From the NCBI RefSeq assembly GCF_000003195.3, contig NC_012878.2:5212462-5276461 (forward strand): 64,000 nt of DNA, given 5' to 3'. The translations under genes were made by a program, and so were the position numbers. This document shows positions 1 to 9,485 of the stretch, in pieces. This stretch comes from Sorghum bicolor. Lineage: Eukaryota > Streptophyta > Magnoliopsida > Poales > Poaceae. The notes beneath the pieces were generated by a model. That model had not been told where the DNA came from. It worked only from the letters and a program-made list of their open reading frames with translations, and searched no databases. Each line of letters starts with the position of its first letter. Position 1 is the first letter of the stretch.

Positions 1-480
1 GTGTTATCTAGATCCCTGAATTTTCAAGTTAATCACCACAGGTCTCTAAACTTGGCCGGTAATATCATTCTAGTCCCTGTTTAAAGTGATCATTATAGGT
101 CTCTAAACTTAGCAAGCGGTATCATCCCTATCCAAACATAGTCTAACCTACTCTATAAGCTAACATGAATCCAACATGTGTCAATTAATCAATCATTATT
201 TATCTCATATTTATTATGAAAATATAAATAATAAAATAATTTACATCAACAAAAAACAAATTAAAGTATTAAAATAATTTACAATAACAAATATATTAGG
301 TTTAAACTAAAGTATAAAAATAGTAAAATTAATTAAATATTTATGTATCATTGATAGTATAACAAAATAATATTAAAATTCCTATAGTGTTAAAAGTTTT
401 CTCTATGAAAAGTTACTTCTAATTTTAGTATTATTTTAAAACTTTTAATAATGTTATTATAGAAGTAACCTTTAATAGTA

Positions 481-740
481 CTCCCTCCATCCCAAATTGT
501 AAGTTATTCCAAGAATCTTAGAGAGTCAAACTTTTCTAAGTTTGACCAAATTTATGTTATAAAATAATAATTATTATGGTACTAACTAGGTATCATTAGA
601 TTCTTTCTTAATTATATTTTCATAGTATACTCACTTTACATTACAAATCTTAGTATTTTTCTCTATAATTTTGGTCAAACATGAAAATGTTTTGACTCTC
701 CAAGATTCTTGGAATGACTTATAATTTGGGATGCAAGGAG
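481..740. mobile_element. Stowaway MITE inside the foldback element
   Basis: The left end starts CTCCCTCCATCCCAAATTGT and the right end is its inverted copy (ATTTGGGATGCAAGGAG). A TA dinucleotide flanks both sides (479-480 and 741-742), the Stowaway/Tc1-Mariner target duplication. The 260-bp interior is AT-rich and has no coding capacity. Confidence 0.85.
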
Positions 741-765
741 TAGTATTGTAGTATTAAAACTTTAA

Positions 766-1060
766 TAGTAGTATTATGGTATTAAAATATTTAATAATAA
801 TGTGATAGCATTAGTAATAGAGAAAAGTTAACCTTTAATAGTAGTATTATAGTATTAAAACTTTTAATAGTAGTATTATGGTATTAAAATATTTAATAAT
901 AATGTGATAGTATTAATAACAGAAAAAAGTTAACCTTTTCGTATTATAATATTAAAATTTTTAATAGTAGTATTATGGTATTAAAATATTTAATAATAAT
1001 GTGATAGTATTAATAACAGAGAAAAGTTACTTCTTTAATTGTACTATTAAAATTTTAAAA
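766..1060. repeat. About 100-bp tandem repeat, three copies
   Basis: A unit beginning 'tagtagtattatggtatt' starts at 766, 868 and 965 (periods 102 and 97). It lies in the spacer between the two arms of the foldback element. Confidence 0.75.
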
Positions 1061-1786
1061 ATAATACTAAAATTAGAAGTAACTTTTAATAGAGAAAACT
1101 TTTAATACTATATAAGAATTTTAATATTATTTTATAATACTATCAATGATAAATAAATATTTAATTAATTTTACTATTTTCATCTTTAGTTTAAACCTAA
1201 TATATTTGTTGGTGTAAATTATTTTAACACTTTAATTTATTTTTTGTTGATTGGATTTATGATAGCTTATAGAGTAGGTTAGATCGTATTGGACAAAGAT
1301 GATACTGTTTGCCAAGTTTAGAGACCTGCGGTGATCACTTTAAAAGTTTAGGAATGGAATGACATCATCGGCCAAATTTAGAAACATGTGGAGTTAAAGA
1401 ATATAGATGACATCTTCTGTCAAGTTTATGAACTTATAGATATCATTTTAAAAATTTAGAGAGCTAGATGACACCGTCGCCTAAGTTGAGACACCCGCGG
1501 TGGATTTTCCTCATTAAAGAAGGTCGTTAGCCCAAAAGCCCAAATAAAAAGCACAAGAAGTCACAACCTCGACGCTAGCTCCGATCGGCGGCCGCGCCTG
1601 CGCCGCCATCGCATGGAGATGGAGTTGCTCACCACAGCGAAGAATAGGAGGCTGGAACTGGAAGAGCACCTCGCCGTCGCCGACCGGATCAGCAGCCTCC
1701 CCGACGGCGTTCTCGGCGACATCGTCTCTCTTCTACCCACCAAAGACGGCGCCCGCACGCAGGTGCTCTCCTCCCGCTGGCGCCAC

Positions 1787-1791
1787 CTATG
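1787..1791. repeat. 5-bp target-site duplication (ctatg), left
   Basis: 'ctatg' directly precedes the left LTR and recurs at 7428-7432 beyond the right end. The uninterrupted twin gene carries the motif once. Confidence 0.9.
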
Positions 1792-2108
1792 TGTTAGCAG
1801 TAGGCAAGGGTTGGAGAAATTGGGGAAGGGAATTAAGACGAACAGCAAGCAAAGACGCAGATAGATCGGCGAAGAAACGAAGATGAGTGCTTAGGCAGTT
1901 AGAACTTGGTTTACAACTTTCTGAATGCCTCTCTTCTCTCCCAAGCCAAGTCTTATACGATACATGGGCAAAGCCCCGCCCGTGCACGCAGGCACGCTAA
2001 ACCCATTCTGGGCCGGCTAAACGGACGTTGGGCTTCCTCATGCGAACCCGAGTGCTTGGCCCATGGGCTTCTTCTCCTGTGGCCTCGTCAGGTGGAGAAC
2101 TGCTGACA
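1792..2108 (-). repeat. 3' LTR of the gypsy element
   Basis: 317 bp, with plus-strand ends TGTTAG...CTGACA. It differs from the partner LTR by five transitions. It abuts the target duplication outside and the purine-rich tract inside. Confidence 0.93.
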
Positions 2109-3450
2109 CTCCCCGGGTCTTGAGGACCTGCTTGACCCCAAGCAGGAGCACGGGGAAATGACTGACGAAGATGTGCCAAATTTTCCCAGGTAGCCATCTC
2201 CTTGGGCCAGACCAACGAACCAACCCTTGTTCCACCGAGCCATGAGCAGCAGGAACCGTGCGAGTCTGCAGAACAGCCATGGGTATACGAGGGAGCTCGG
2301 TGTCAGAAGGTAAAACAGGGGATACCTGAGTGCCAGGCAAGACAGCCGCCTTAAGCTGGGAGACGTGGAACACCGGATGAACTGATGTTGTAGGTGGCAA
2401 CTGTAACTTGTATGCTACACTACCAATTCGTTCCAGAACGGTGAAGGGTCCAAAATACTTGAAGGACAGCTTCTGGTTGGCGCGAGGGGCCAGAGTAGAC
2501 TGCACATAAGGTTGGAGCTTCACAAAGACCGCATCCCCCACACTGAAATGACGCTCAGAGCGATGCTTGTCAGCCTGCTTTTTTATGCGTTGTTTAGCTC
2601 GGGCCAAGTGTTGGCGAATCAGATCAGTGATCACCTGACGGACGCGAAGCCAAGTGGGGATGTCTGGAACAACCACGTCATCCAAGACGGAAATACCAAA
2701 GTGGCGCGGAGCATGACCATAGAGGGCTTCAAATGGAGAAAAACCAGTAGCTGAATGCGGGGAAGTGTTATACCAGAACTCGGCCAGGCCCAACCAAGAA
2801 GACCATTTGTGAGGACAAGCATTCACAAAGCAGCGAAGAAAAGTTTCCATGGTTTGATTAAGACACTCTGTTTGCCCATCCGACTGGGGGTGGTAACTGG
2901 AGCTCATTTGCAGAGACACATCTACTGCACGGAAAAGTTCTTTCCAGAAGGTGCTCGTAAAGATACGATCCCGATCAGAGATAATCACCGATGGCAATCC
3001 ATGTAATTTGTAGATGTGGTTTAGGAATACCTTGGCAACATGCTGGGCAGTAAATGGATGCAAGAGGGGAATAAAATGGCCATATTTAGTGAAGGAATCC
3101 ACCACCACTAAGATGCAATTGGCATTCCCAGAACGAGGAAACCCTTCGACAAAATCCAGAGAGATGATCTGCCAAGCTGAAGCGGGTACCGGTAAAGGCT
3201 GAAGTAAACCAGGGAGGCGGGAACGATCTGGTTTTGCCCGTTGACAAGTCAGGCAAGACTCGACAAAGGAACGGACGAAGGTCTTCATGCCATGCCAATA
3301 GAACATCTGTTTCATGCGGGCATAAGTGACGGGAAATCCGGAGTGACCGCCCAAGGCCGAAGAGTGAGTTGCTTGAATGAGCCGTTGTTGGAGAGAAGGG
3401 TTATCCCCAATCCATATTTGCGTTCCGCGGCGAAGAACACCATCCCTCAA
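2038..3450 (-). pseudogene. Integrase region with disrupted chromodomain-like C-terminus
   Basis: It shows the HHCC zinc-binding N-domain (HSSALGGHSG... CLTCQRAKPD) and the DDE catalytic core: Asp in ISLDFVEG, Asp in IISDRDRIF, Glu in DGQTECLNQ. It then has the GPFTVLERIGSVAYKL region and HPVFHVSQLK typical of plant chromoviruses. A chromodomain-like stretch (LVRWSG, then EMATWEN in another frame) is split by a frameshift near 2203-2210. Confidence 0.88.
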
Positions 3451-5051
3451 TGAAAACCAGATACAGCCTGAGGGTCAATCGACAGCTTAGCAATCATATC
3501 CAGGGTGGCCGGGTCCTTATCGTAACCCGAAGTTACTTCCAGAATCCAAGAGGGTTGGACAACAGACACCGCAGCACAGACAGAGTCATGAAAGGTCTTC
3601 CTGGACAAAGCATCAGCGGCCCGATTGGAGGATCCAGGCTTGTACACAATACGAAACTGAAGGCCAGCCAACTTAGAGAACACTTTTTGTTGCCAAGGAG
3701 TGTGTAACCGTTGGTCAGTGAGTTGGACCAGACTTTGTTGATCGGTATAAATGATGAACTCCGCCAGTTGAAGATAAGAGCGCCACTGTTGTACTGCCAA
3801 AAGGACTGCCAAATATTCTTTTTCATAAGTACTAAGCCCGCGGCTGCGAGGACCCAGCGCCTTGCTTAAGAATGCCAGAGGATGACCATCCTGAGATAAC
3901 ACAGCGCCAATCCCTGTAGCACTAGCATCCGTTTCAATGCTAAACGGCTTAGAGAAATCTGGCAATGATAAAACCGGAGCAGAGCTTAATGCAGTCTTCA
4001 GCACTTGGAAGGAATCTTCATGGGCCGGAGTCCAATGAAACAGAACATTCTTCTTCAACAAGTCAGTCAATGGCTTAGCAATGATGCCAAAGTGGCGCAC
4101 AAATTTCCGGTAGTAGCCAGCCAACCCGAGGAACCCGTGCAATTCCTTGAGGTTGGTAGGAGTAGGCCAACCAGAGACTGCAGCAATTTTTTGAGGGTCC
4201 GTAGCAACACCTGCTCCAGAAATAACATGCCCCAGATAAGCAATGCTACGTTGTGCAAAATCACATTTAGACAACTTAATCTTCCAATCATGAACTTGTA
4301 ACTGTTGGAAGACACACTGAAGATGTTTCAGATGTTCCTCATAAGATTTGCTGAAAATAAGGATGTCATCAAAAAAAACAAGTACAAATTTGTGGAGGAA
4401 AGGAGCCAATGTGGAGTTCATAGCCTCCTGAAATGTGCCTGGAGCGCCAGTGAGACCAAATGGCATAACTCGGAACTCAAAATGGCCGAAGTGTGTTTGA
4501 AATGCAGTCTTGAATTCCTCTCCAGGTTTGAGCAGGATTTGATGGAACCCTGAACGTAAATCCAGCTTAGAAAACCAGGAAGCACCCCCTAACTCATCCA
4601 ACAATTCATCGATAATGGGAACTGGGTATTTGCCTTTCACAGTGATGGCATTAAGATGGCGATAATCAACACAAAAACGCCAGGAATGGTCTTTTTTCTT
4701 GACTAACAGCACTGGTGAGGAAAAGGGACTGGTGCTTTTTTGAATAATGCCAGAGTCCAACATTTCCTTGACCTGACGTTCCACTTCATCCTTGATAGTT
4801 GGTGAAAACCGATACGGCCGAGTAAAGACTGGAGAAGCACCAGAAACAAGAGGGATAGAATGATCACAACTGCGAGACGTTGGAAGCTGGTGCGGTTTCT
4901 CAAACAAGGTAGAGTAGTGCTGAATGTTCCTGGATTTCTGGAGGCCAAGAAGACTGATCTGGCTCGGTTGGAGGCTCAATCCCAACATGCAGAACAGCAC
5001 CAGCAGGCAACTCTGGCAATATACCCACCAACTGAACCGAATGTCCTTCAT
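3447..5051 (-). pseudogene. Reverse transcriptase and RNase H region of the gypsy element
   Basis: The open frame holds a gypsy reverse transcriptase: VDYRHLNAITV, KLDLRSGFHQI, the PFGL motif and a catalytic box FFDDILIFS (near 4365-4376), where the first position is Phe rather than the usual Tyr. RNase H follows (FSIETDASATGIGAVL, then a TDQQSL block). The meaningful protein begins near 4925; residues encoded upstream belong to the overlapping protease frame. The frame ends at a TGA (3447-3449) caused by an apparent one-base loss in a T run, because integrase continues at once in another frame. Confidence 0.9.
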
Positions 5052-6864
5052 GAAAAAACTGTATCCACTTCTGGGCCCAATGTATCTCCATAGGACTATG
5101 GGTTTCCAGCCAATCCAGGCCTAATATCATGTCATAGGAAGATAACGGCAAGACCTTGATGTCCGAAGTAAACTGATGTTGTTGAATAGACCACTGAGCA
5201 TCCGGAATATGAAATGAGCACTGTAACAACTGACCATTAGCCACCTGAACCTTTAATGGAACAGCCAGAGGTTGGAGAATGTCAAGCTGGGAGGCCACAG
5301 CTGAACTGATGAATGTATGTGAACTGCCCGAGTCCAGAAGAATACGCACCGGCTGAGTATCCAGACAACCCCAGAAGCACATGGTACGAGGTGCAATAGA
5401 CCCAGAAACAGCTGCAACAGATAATGTCAGGAACAATTGCTCATCTGTCTGGTCAATAGGAGCTGCATCAACCTCAGAAGCTTCATCCAGTTGTAAAACA
5501 TCCAGAAGTTCCTGAACCACATGGAGCTGCACTGCCTGTGGACACTGGTGATCCCGTGACCATTTACCACCACAGCGCATACATAAACCCTGGGCACGTC
5601 GGGACGCACGAAGCGCCGACCAACGTTCTTCAGTTGAAGGAACTCGGCCACCTTCAGGCATAACTTTGGCTTCAGGAGCTGGTAATGCCAACCGGTTAGG
5701 TGGGGCTGGCAGCGGCAATGCCGTCCTCATGTTAGGACGCATCGCCACTGTGTTATCCCATCGCTTCACATCACGCCTCCTGGCAGGGTCCGCGACATCC
5801 TCCTGCAAGCGAGCCAGAACACACGCAGTATCGAATGTTTGTGGACGATGCAAGGATACAGCAACTTTAATGTAATCCTTTAAGCCATCAATAAAGCGCA
5901 TAGTATAAAACAATGGATCAGAAGTGCCACCATAAGCAGTGAGTTGGTCAATGAGAGGGGTGAATTGAGTAATGTACTCATTGACAGAAGCAGTTTGGCG
6001 GATTTGGAAAAGCTGTCTAAGCAAAAGTTCTTTCTCATCCTGCCCAAAACGCTCTATAATCAGACTGGTGAAAGTGGGCCAAGAACAGTTTTGTAAGGTG
6101 GATTCAACGGATGAATACCAACGCTTAGCGTCATCCGTGAAGTTCATTTTAGCCACTCGAACCCACAGATTTTGGTCAGTCCCATATAGCTCGAAATAAT
6201 CTTTGCACTGACTAAGCCAATACTTGGGATGGGAACCATCGAACTTAGGAAAATCGAATTTAGGTAACTTAGGACTCTGAAACCCATTATGACCCACACC
6301 AGTAGACCCGCTACGAAAACCATGATCAATAGGAGGAGGCATAGCATGCGACATGGGTGGTGGCATAGAAGAAACGGAAGAAAGTCCAGATGGAGGTGGA
6401 TTCATACCCGTGACCGGGGAATGAACTAGGGTGGAAACCACCCCAAATCCACTCTCCCGGTTACTGTTGTCGACGCGGTGCCCGTTGGGCGAAGTGGCTG
6501 TAGCGCCCGCAGGGGGACGTTCAGCACCGGCGGGAGCAGCAGCGAAAACACCCGGCGATGTTGCCGGTTGGTCGAGGATCGCGCGCTCCCAGTTGCGAGA
6601 AATCTTCGAGATCTCCAGCTTGCTCTTCGAGACCTCCAGTTTGATGTCGTCGACGGTGCCTTGAATGGATGGACGCCACTCGTCCAAGGTAGTTGTGACG
6701 CGCTCCAGCTGCTCCAGGCGAGACGCCTGCGCCGCCTCCAGATCCCCGATCTGGCGCGACAGACGGGCCTCCTAATCCGCGAACCGCGAATCCCACTTCG
6801 CATCGTGTTCGTTGAAGCGCTTGGCGAGTTCATCTAGGATGAGGCGAGTCTCCGGATTCATCAT
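4900..6864 (-). pseudogene. gag and aspartic protease region of the gypsy element
   Basis: Translation from the Met codon at 6864 meets an in-frame TAG at 6772-6774. Beyond it the frame stays open to a TGA at 4900. The product shows a retrotransposon gag domain (motif YWLSQCKDYFELYG), a zinc knuckle (CMRCGGKWSRDHQC, near 5560-5590) and a pepsin-like protease motif LLDSGSSHTF (about 5321-5335). The reading frame then fails: the reverse transcriptase continues in another frame from about 4905-4925. No full capsid-protease protein can be made by normal decoding. Confidence 0.88.
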
Positions 6865-7087
6865 GCCCAGTCGATGTTGACGACGGGTAAAGTGGTGGTG
6901 TGCGAGGGTGGGGGACGGATCCAGATCGAGGCACCCACAAACCGATTCAAAGCGTGGAGTGGAATTACAGCGTTCCAATCGCTATCAGCAGCTCACTGCT
7001 AGCGATCGAATCAAGCCAACCAGATCCGTTGCCAAATCGACCGATGGAATGTGTGCGCTCAGATCTGAAAGCAGACCCAAAATCGGT

Positions 7088-7101
7088 GTCTCTGATACCA
7101 A
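7088..7101 (-). other. Primer-binding site for tRNA-iMet
   Basis: The minus strand reads TTGGTATCAGAGA, the standard plant retrotransposon primer site. It starts within two bases of the LTR edge. Confidence 0.85.
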
Positions 7102-7102
7102 T

Positions 7103-7419
7103 TGTTAGCAGTAGGCAAGGGTTGGAGAAATTGGGGAAGGGAATTAAGACGAACAACAAGCAAAGACGCAGATAGATCGGCGAAGAAACGAAGATGAGTG
7201 CTTAGGCAGTTAGAACTTGGTTTATAACTTTCTGAATGCCTCTCTTCTCTCCCAAGCCAAGTCTTATACGATACATGGGCAAAGCCCCGCCCGTGCACGC
7301 AGGCACGCTAAATCCATTCTAGGCCGGCTAAACGGACGTTGGGCTTCCTCACGCGAACCCGAGTGCTTGGCCCATGGGCTTCTTCTCCTGTGGCCTCGTC
7401 AGGTGGAGAACTGCTGACA
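7103..7419 (-). repeat. 5' LTR of the gypsy element
   Basis: 317 bp and nearly identical to 1792-2108. Its inner edge is followed on the minus strand by the tRNA-Met primer-binding site. Its outer edge has 8 extra bases ending in TGACA before the ctatg duplication. Confidence 0.93.
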
Positions 7420-8797
7420 GCCTGACACTATGGCGCTCCGCTCCTCTCAACCTCGAGGGCTACGTCCATGGCGTCCCTGAAGGCATAGAGATCTCCCGCA
7501 TCCTCTCCTCGCACCCAGGCCCCGCCCGCCGCTTCTCTGTCTCTTATTACGGCGACTACCACTCTGTCTTCGCCGCGGATCTGGGCGGCTGGCTTCAGTC
7601 CTCCGCCCTCGACAGGCTGCAGGAGCTCCAGCTCCACCAAGTGATTCGAGTTCCAGAATCAGCACTACACCGCTTCTCGTCCACGCTTCGTGTCGCCACC
7701 TTCATCAGCTGCATTTTCAAGGACGGCAAAAATGGCAGTGCTGAGCTTCAGTTTCAGTTGCCGCTTCTCACGCAGCTGAGCCTTGTGAATGTCGTCATCT
7801 CGGCGAGCTACCTCCATGCCTTGCTCGCCGCCTGCCCTGCCCTGCAGAGCTTGCTGCTACGTTGTGACGGGGACTTGCCTCGAGTGCAGATCGCGTCACC
7901 CAGACTCAAAAGCGTCGGTGTACATTCTGGCTGGACAAAACTGAATAAGGTACGTCAGCTCGTCATCAAGGATGCCCCATGTCTAGAAAGATTGTTACTT
8001 TTTGGAGGAAATAAGATGGATGTGTTGGTAATCTCTGCGCCAAGATTGCACATTTTGGGGAAACTCCAAAATAACAATTTCCCCAGGTTTATTCACTCTG
8101 GCACTTCAACTGTTCAGGTATGGGCATCATGCATGCATTCTCACCTCCATTTGCATACATGCATGATACATGTGTTAATTCTAAACATGCTTTTTAACTC
8201 AGGGATCAAATACTATTGCTAGCATGACGGCGGTGGTGGTGAGCAGTTTGAAGGTTCTAGCAATATCAAATGTGAAACTCTGTCCGGGTATGGTTATTAA
8301 CTTAATGAAGTGCTTTCCCCACTTGGAGAAGTTGTACATCCAGGTGACATTATTTGTACCAGAGTGTCCACGTGTATTCTTCTGCATTTACTCCTATAAC
8401 ATCGATGACACTATACTTATGTTCACTTTTGTTTTTTCAGATAAAACGCCTTCTGGTGGAAAATTGGTTTAGATACCAGGAAAACATTGGCGCCCTAGAC
8501 ATCCGTCTAAGGAAAATTGTGCTAGCAAACTATCAAGGCTATAAGTCACAGGTTAACTTGCCCAAGTTCTTTATATCAAATGCAAGAGTGCTGGAGTTGA
8601 TGAGGTTTGAGTTAATATTTGCAAACGTTAGCTGCAAATGGATTGAAAGGCAGCATAGTCTGCTCGAGGTCGAAAAGAGGGCTTCGATGGGTGCACAATT
8701 CAATTTTGTTTCTGGAAACATCTTGACTGGGTGCAGCCAAGATGCCGAAGTACATGATTTGTCGATAACGGACCCCTTCCAAAGGTTTCATCATTAG

Positions 8798-9215
8798 GTC
8801 TGATGACACAAATGAAAGTTATTTTGTTTTCAGCTAGGAATATCTGGCAAGATTTAATTTAGTCAGTTTGACACTTGATATCTTATTTCCTGGAACACTG
8901 TAATTTGCCAACTGATTTGATGCTAAATCTCTTCAACTCACAACCTATGGTAGAAATGCAACACATAAGTTTCTCTCTCATATAACACAATAATATAGAA
9001 ATATAATCCATATATACAACCATCTTAGCTTAATTAATATGTGTCTAAATTATGATTATAAAATGAATTCAATTCTAAGATCCAAGCTAAGCCTAAGTTA
9101 TTTGCTTATCCAGATGGTAAAAGATGCATGGATACCAAATACAACCAATGTCTTGTCAATTTTTCAACTGTAGAGTGTTTGTGCAATTCAAAGCCCATTG
9201 GATCCCATTAGCTCA
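8798..9215. other. 3' flank of F-box copy 1, no gene seen
   Basis: The first 120 bases or so match the flank downstream of F-box copy 2 (about 51885-52016), so they belong to the duplicated block. The rest is AT-rich with no recognisable gene. Confidence 0.6.
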
Positions 9216-9224
9216 GGCCACTAC

Positions 9225-9465
9225 TACAGGCGGTGCTAAAGGCATCTTCACAGGCGGCCAAGCCCACCGCCTGTACCAGGGGTCAGTACAAAATGGACCA
9301 CAGTACAGGCGGGGCTATGTGATCCGCCTGTGAAAATTAGGTTTTCACAGGCGGCTCACCTAGCCAGCCGCCTGTGTAAATGTATTTTTACACAAGCGGC
9401 TGACAATGTGAGCCGCCTGTATAAATGTATTTTACACAGACGGCTCACACTACACCGCCTGTGTA
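9225..9465. repeat. Left subterminal repeat array of CACTA 1
   Basis: About ten copies of CAGGCGG or CCGCCTGT(G/A)TAAA occur in alternating orientation, with some decayed units such as AAGCGG and CAGACGG. Confidence 0.85.
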
Positions 9466-9485
9466 AATAATTTTTTATATATATT

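Larger units (their letters stand above)
1..1515. mobile_element. Long inverted-repeat (foldback) transposon-like element, left end possibly outside window
   Basis: The AT-rich left arm (about 1-480) reappears inverted in the right arm (about 1020-1500). Both carry the phrases 'gtctctaaactt' / 'aagtttagagac', a 'gttactt' core and matching blocks around 'taggtttaaact'. The arms are several hundred bases long, as in Mutator-like or foldback elements without genes. No transposase was found and no target duplication could be read because the left edge touches the window start. The right edge lies just upstream of the F-box gene. Confidence 0.6.
1792..7427 (-). mobile_element. Ty3/gypsy LTR retrotransposon, defective, inserted in an F-box exon
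   Basis: The element reads on the minus strand. Two 317-bp LTRs (1792-2108 and 7103-7419) flank gag, protease, reverse transcriptase, RNase H and integrase in gypsy order. A primer-binding site complementary to initiator Met tRNA (TGGTATCAGAG on the minus strand) adjoins the right LTR at about 7089-7100. A purine tract lies beside the left LTR near 2109-2120. The ctatg duplication flanks it. The LTRs differ at five positions, all transitions (about 1.6 percent), so the insertion is recent. Coding is broken by one in-frame stop and three frameshifts. An extra 8 bases, gcctgaca, lie between the right LTR and the target duplication. Confidence 0.95.
1613..8797 (+). pseudogene. F-box/FBD-like gene split by an LTR retrotransposon
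   Basis: The family supplies substrate-recognition subunits of SCF ubiquitin ligases. The ORF opens at 1613 and encodes an F-box with the core [19 protein letters not shown] about residues 25-45. It runs to 1791, where a gypsy element (1792-7427) plus a 5-bp target duplication interrupts a Trp codon. The exon resumes at 7433 in the same frame and ends at 8117 (GT donor). Exon 2 is 8203-8343 and exon 3 is 8441-8797 with a TAG stop. Without the insert the frame would stay open for about 453 residues: F-box, LRR-like middle and FBD-like C-terminus. The intact inverted copy at 52017-53605 has the same exon structure. As it stands, the gene cannot make a full protein unless the element is spliced out. 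Confidence 0.88.

Noticed and set aside
1561..1848. Minus-strand ORFs opposite the F-box exon
   Set aside because: GC-rich exon shadow frames; the same shadows appear opposite the second F-box copy.
4900..5051. Protease and RT frames overlap like a programmed ribosomal frameshift
   Set aside because: Many plant gypsy elements use one continuous frame, no slippery heptamer is evident, and this copy has other plain frameshifts, so mutation is more likely.
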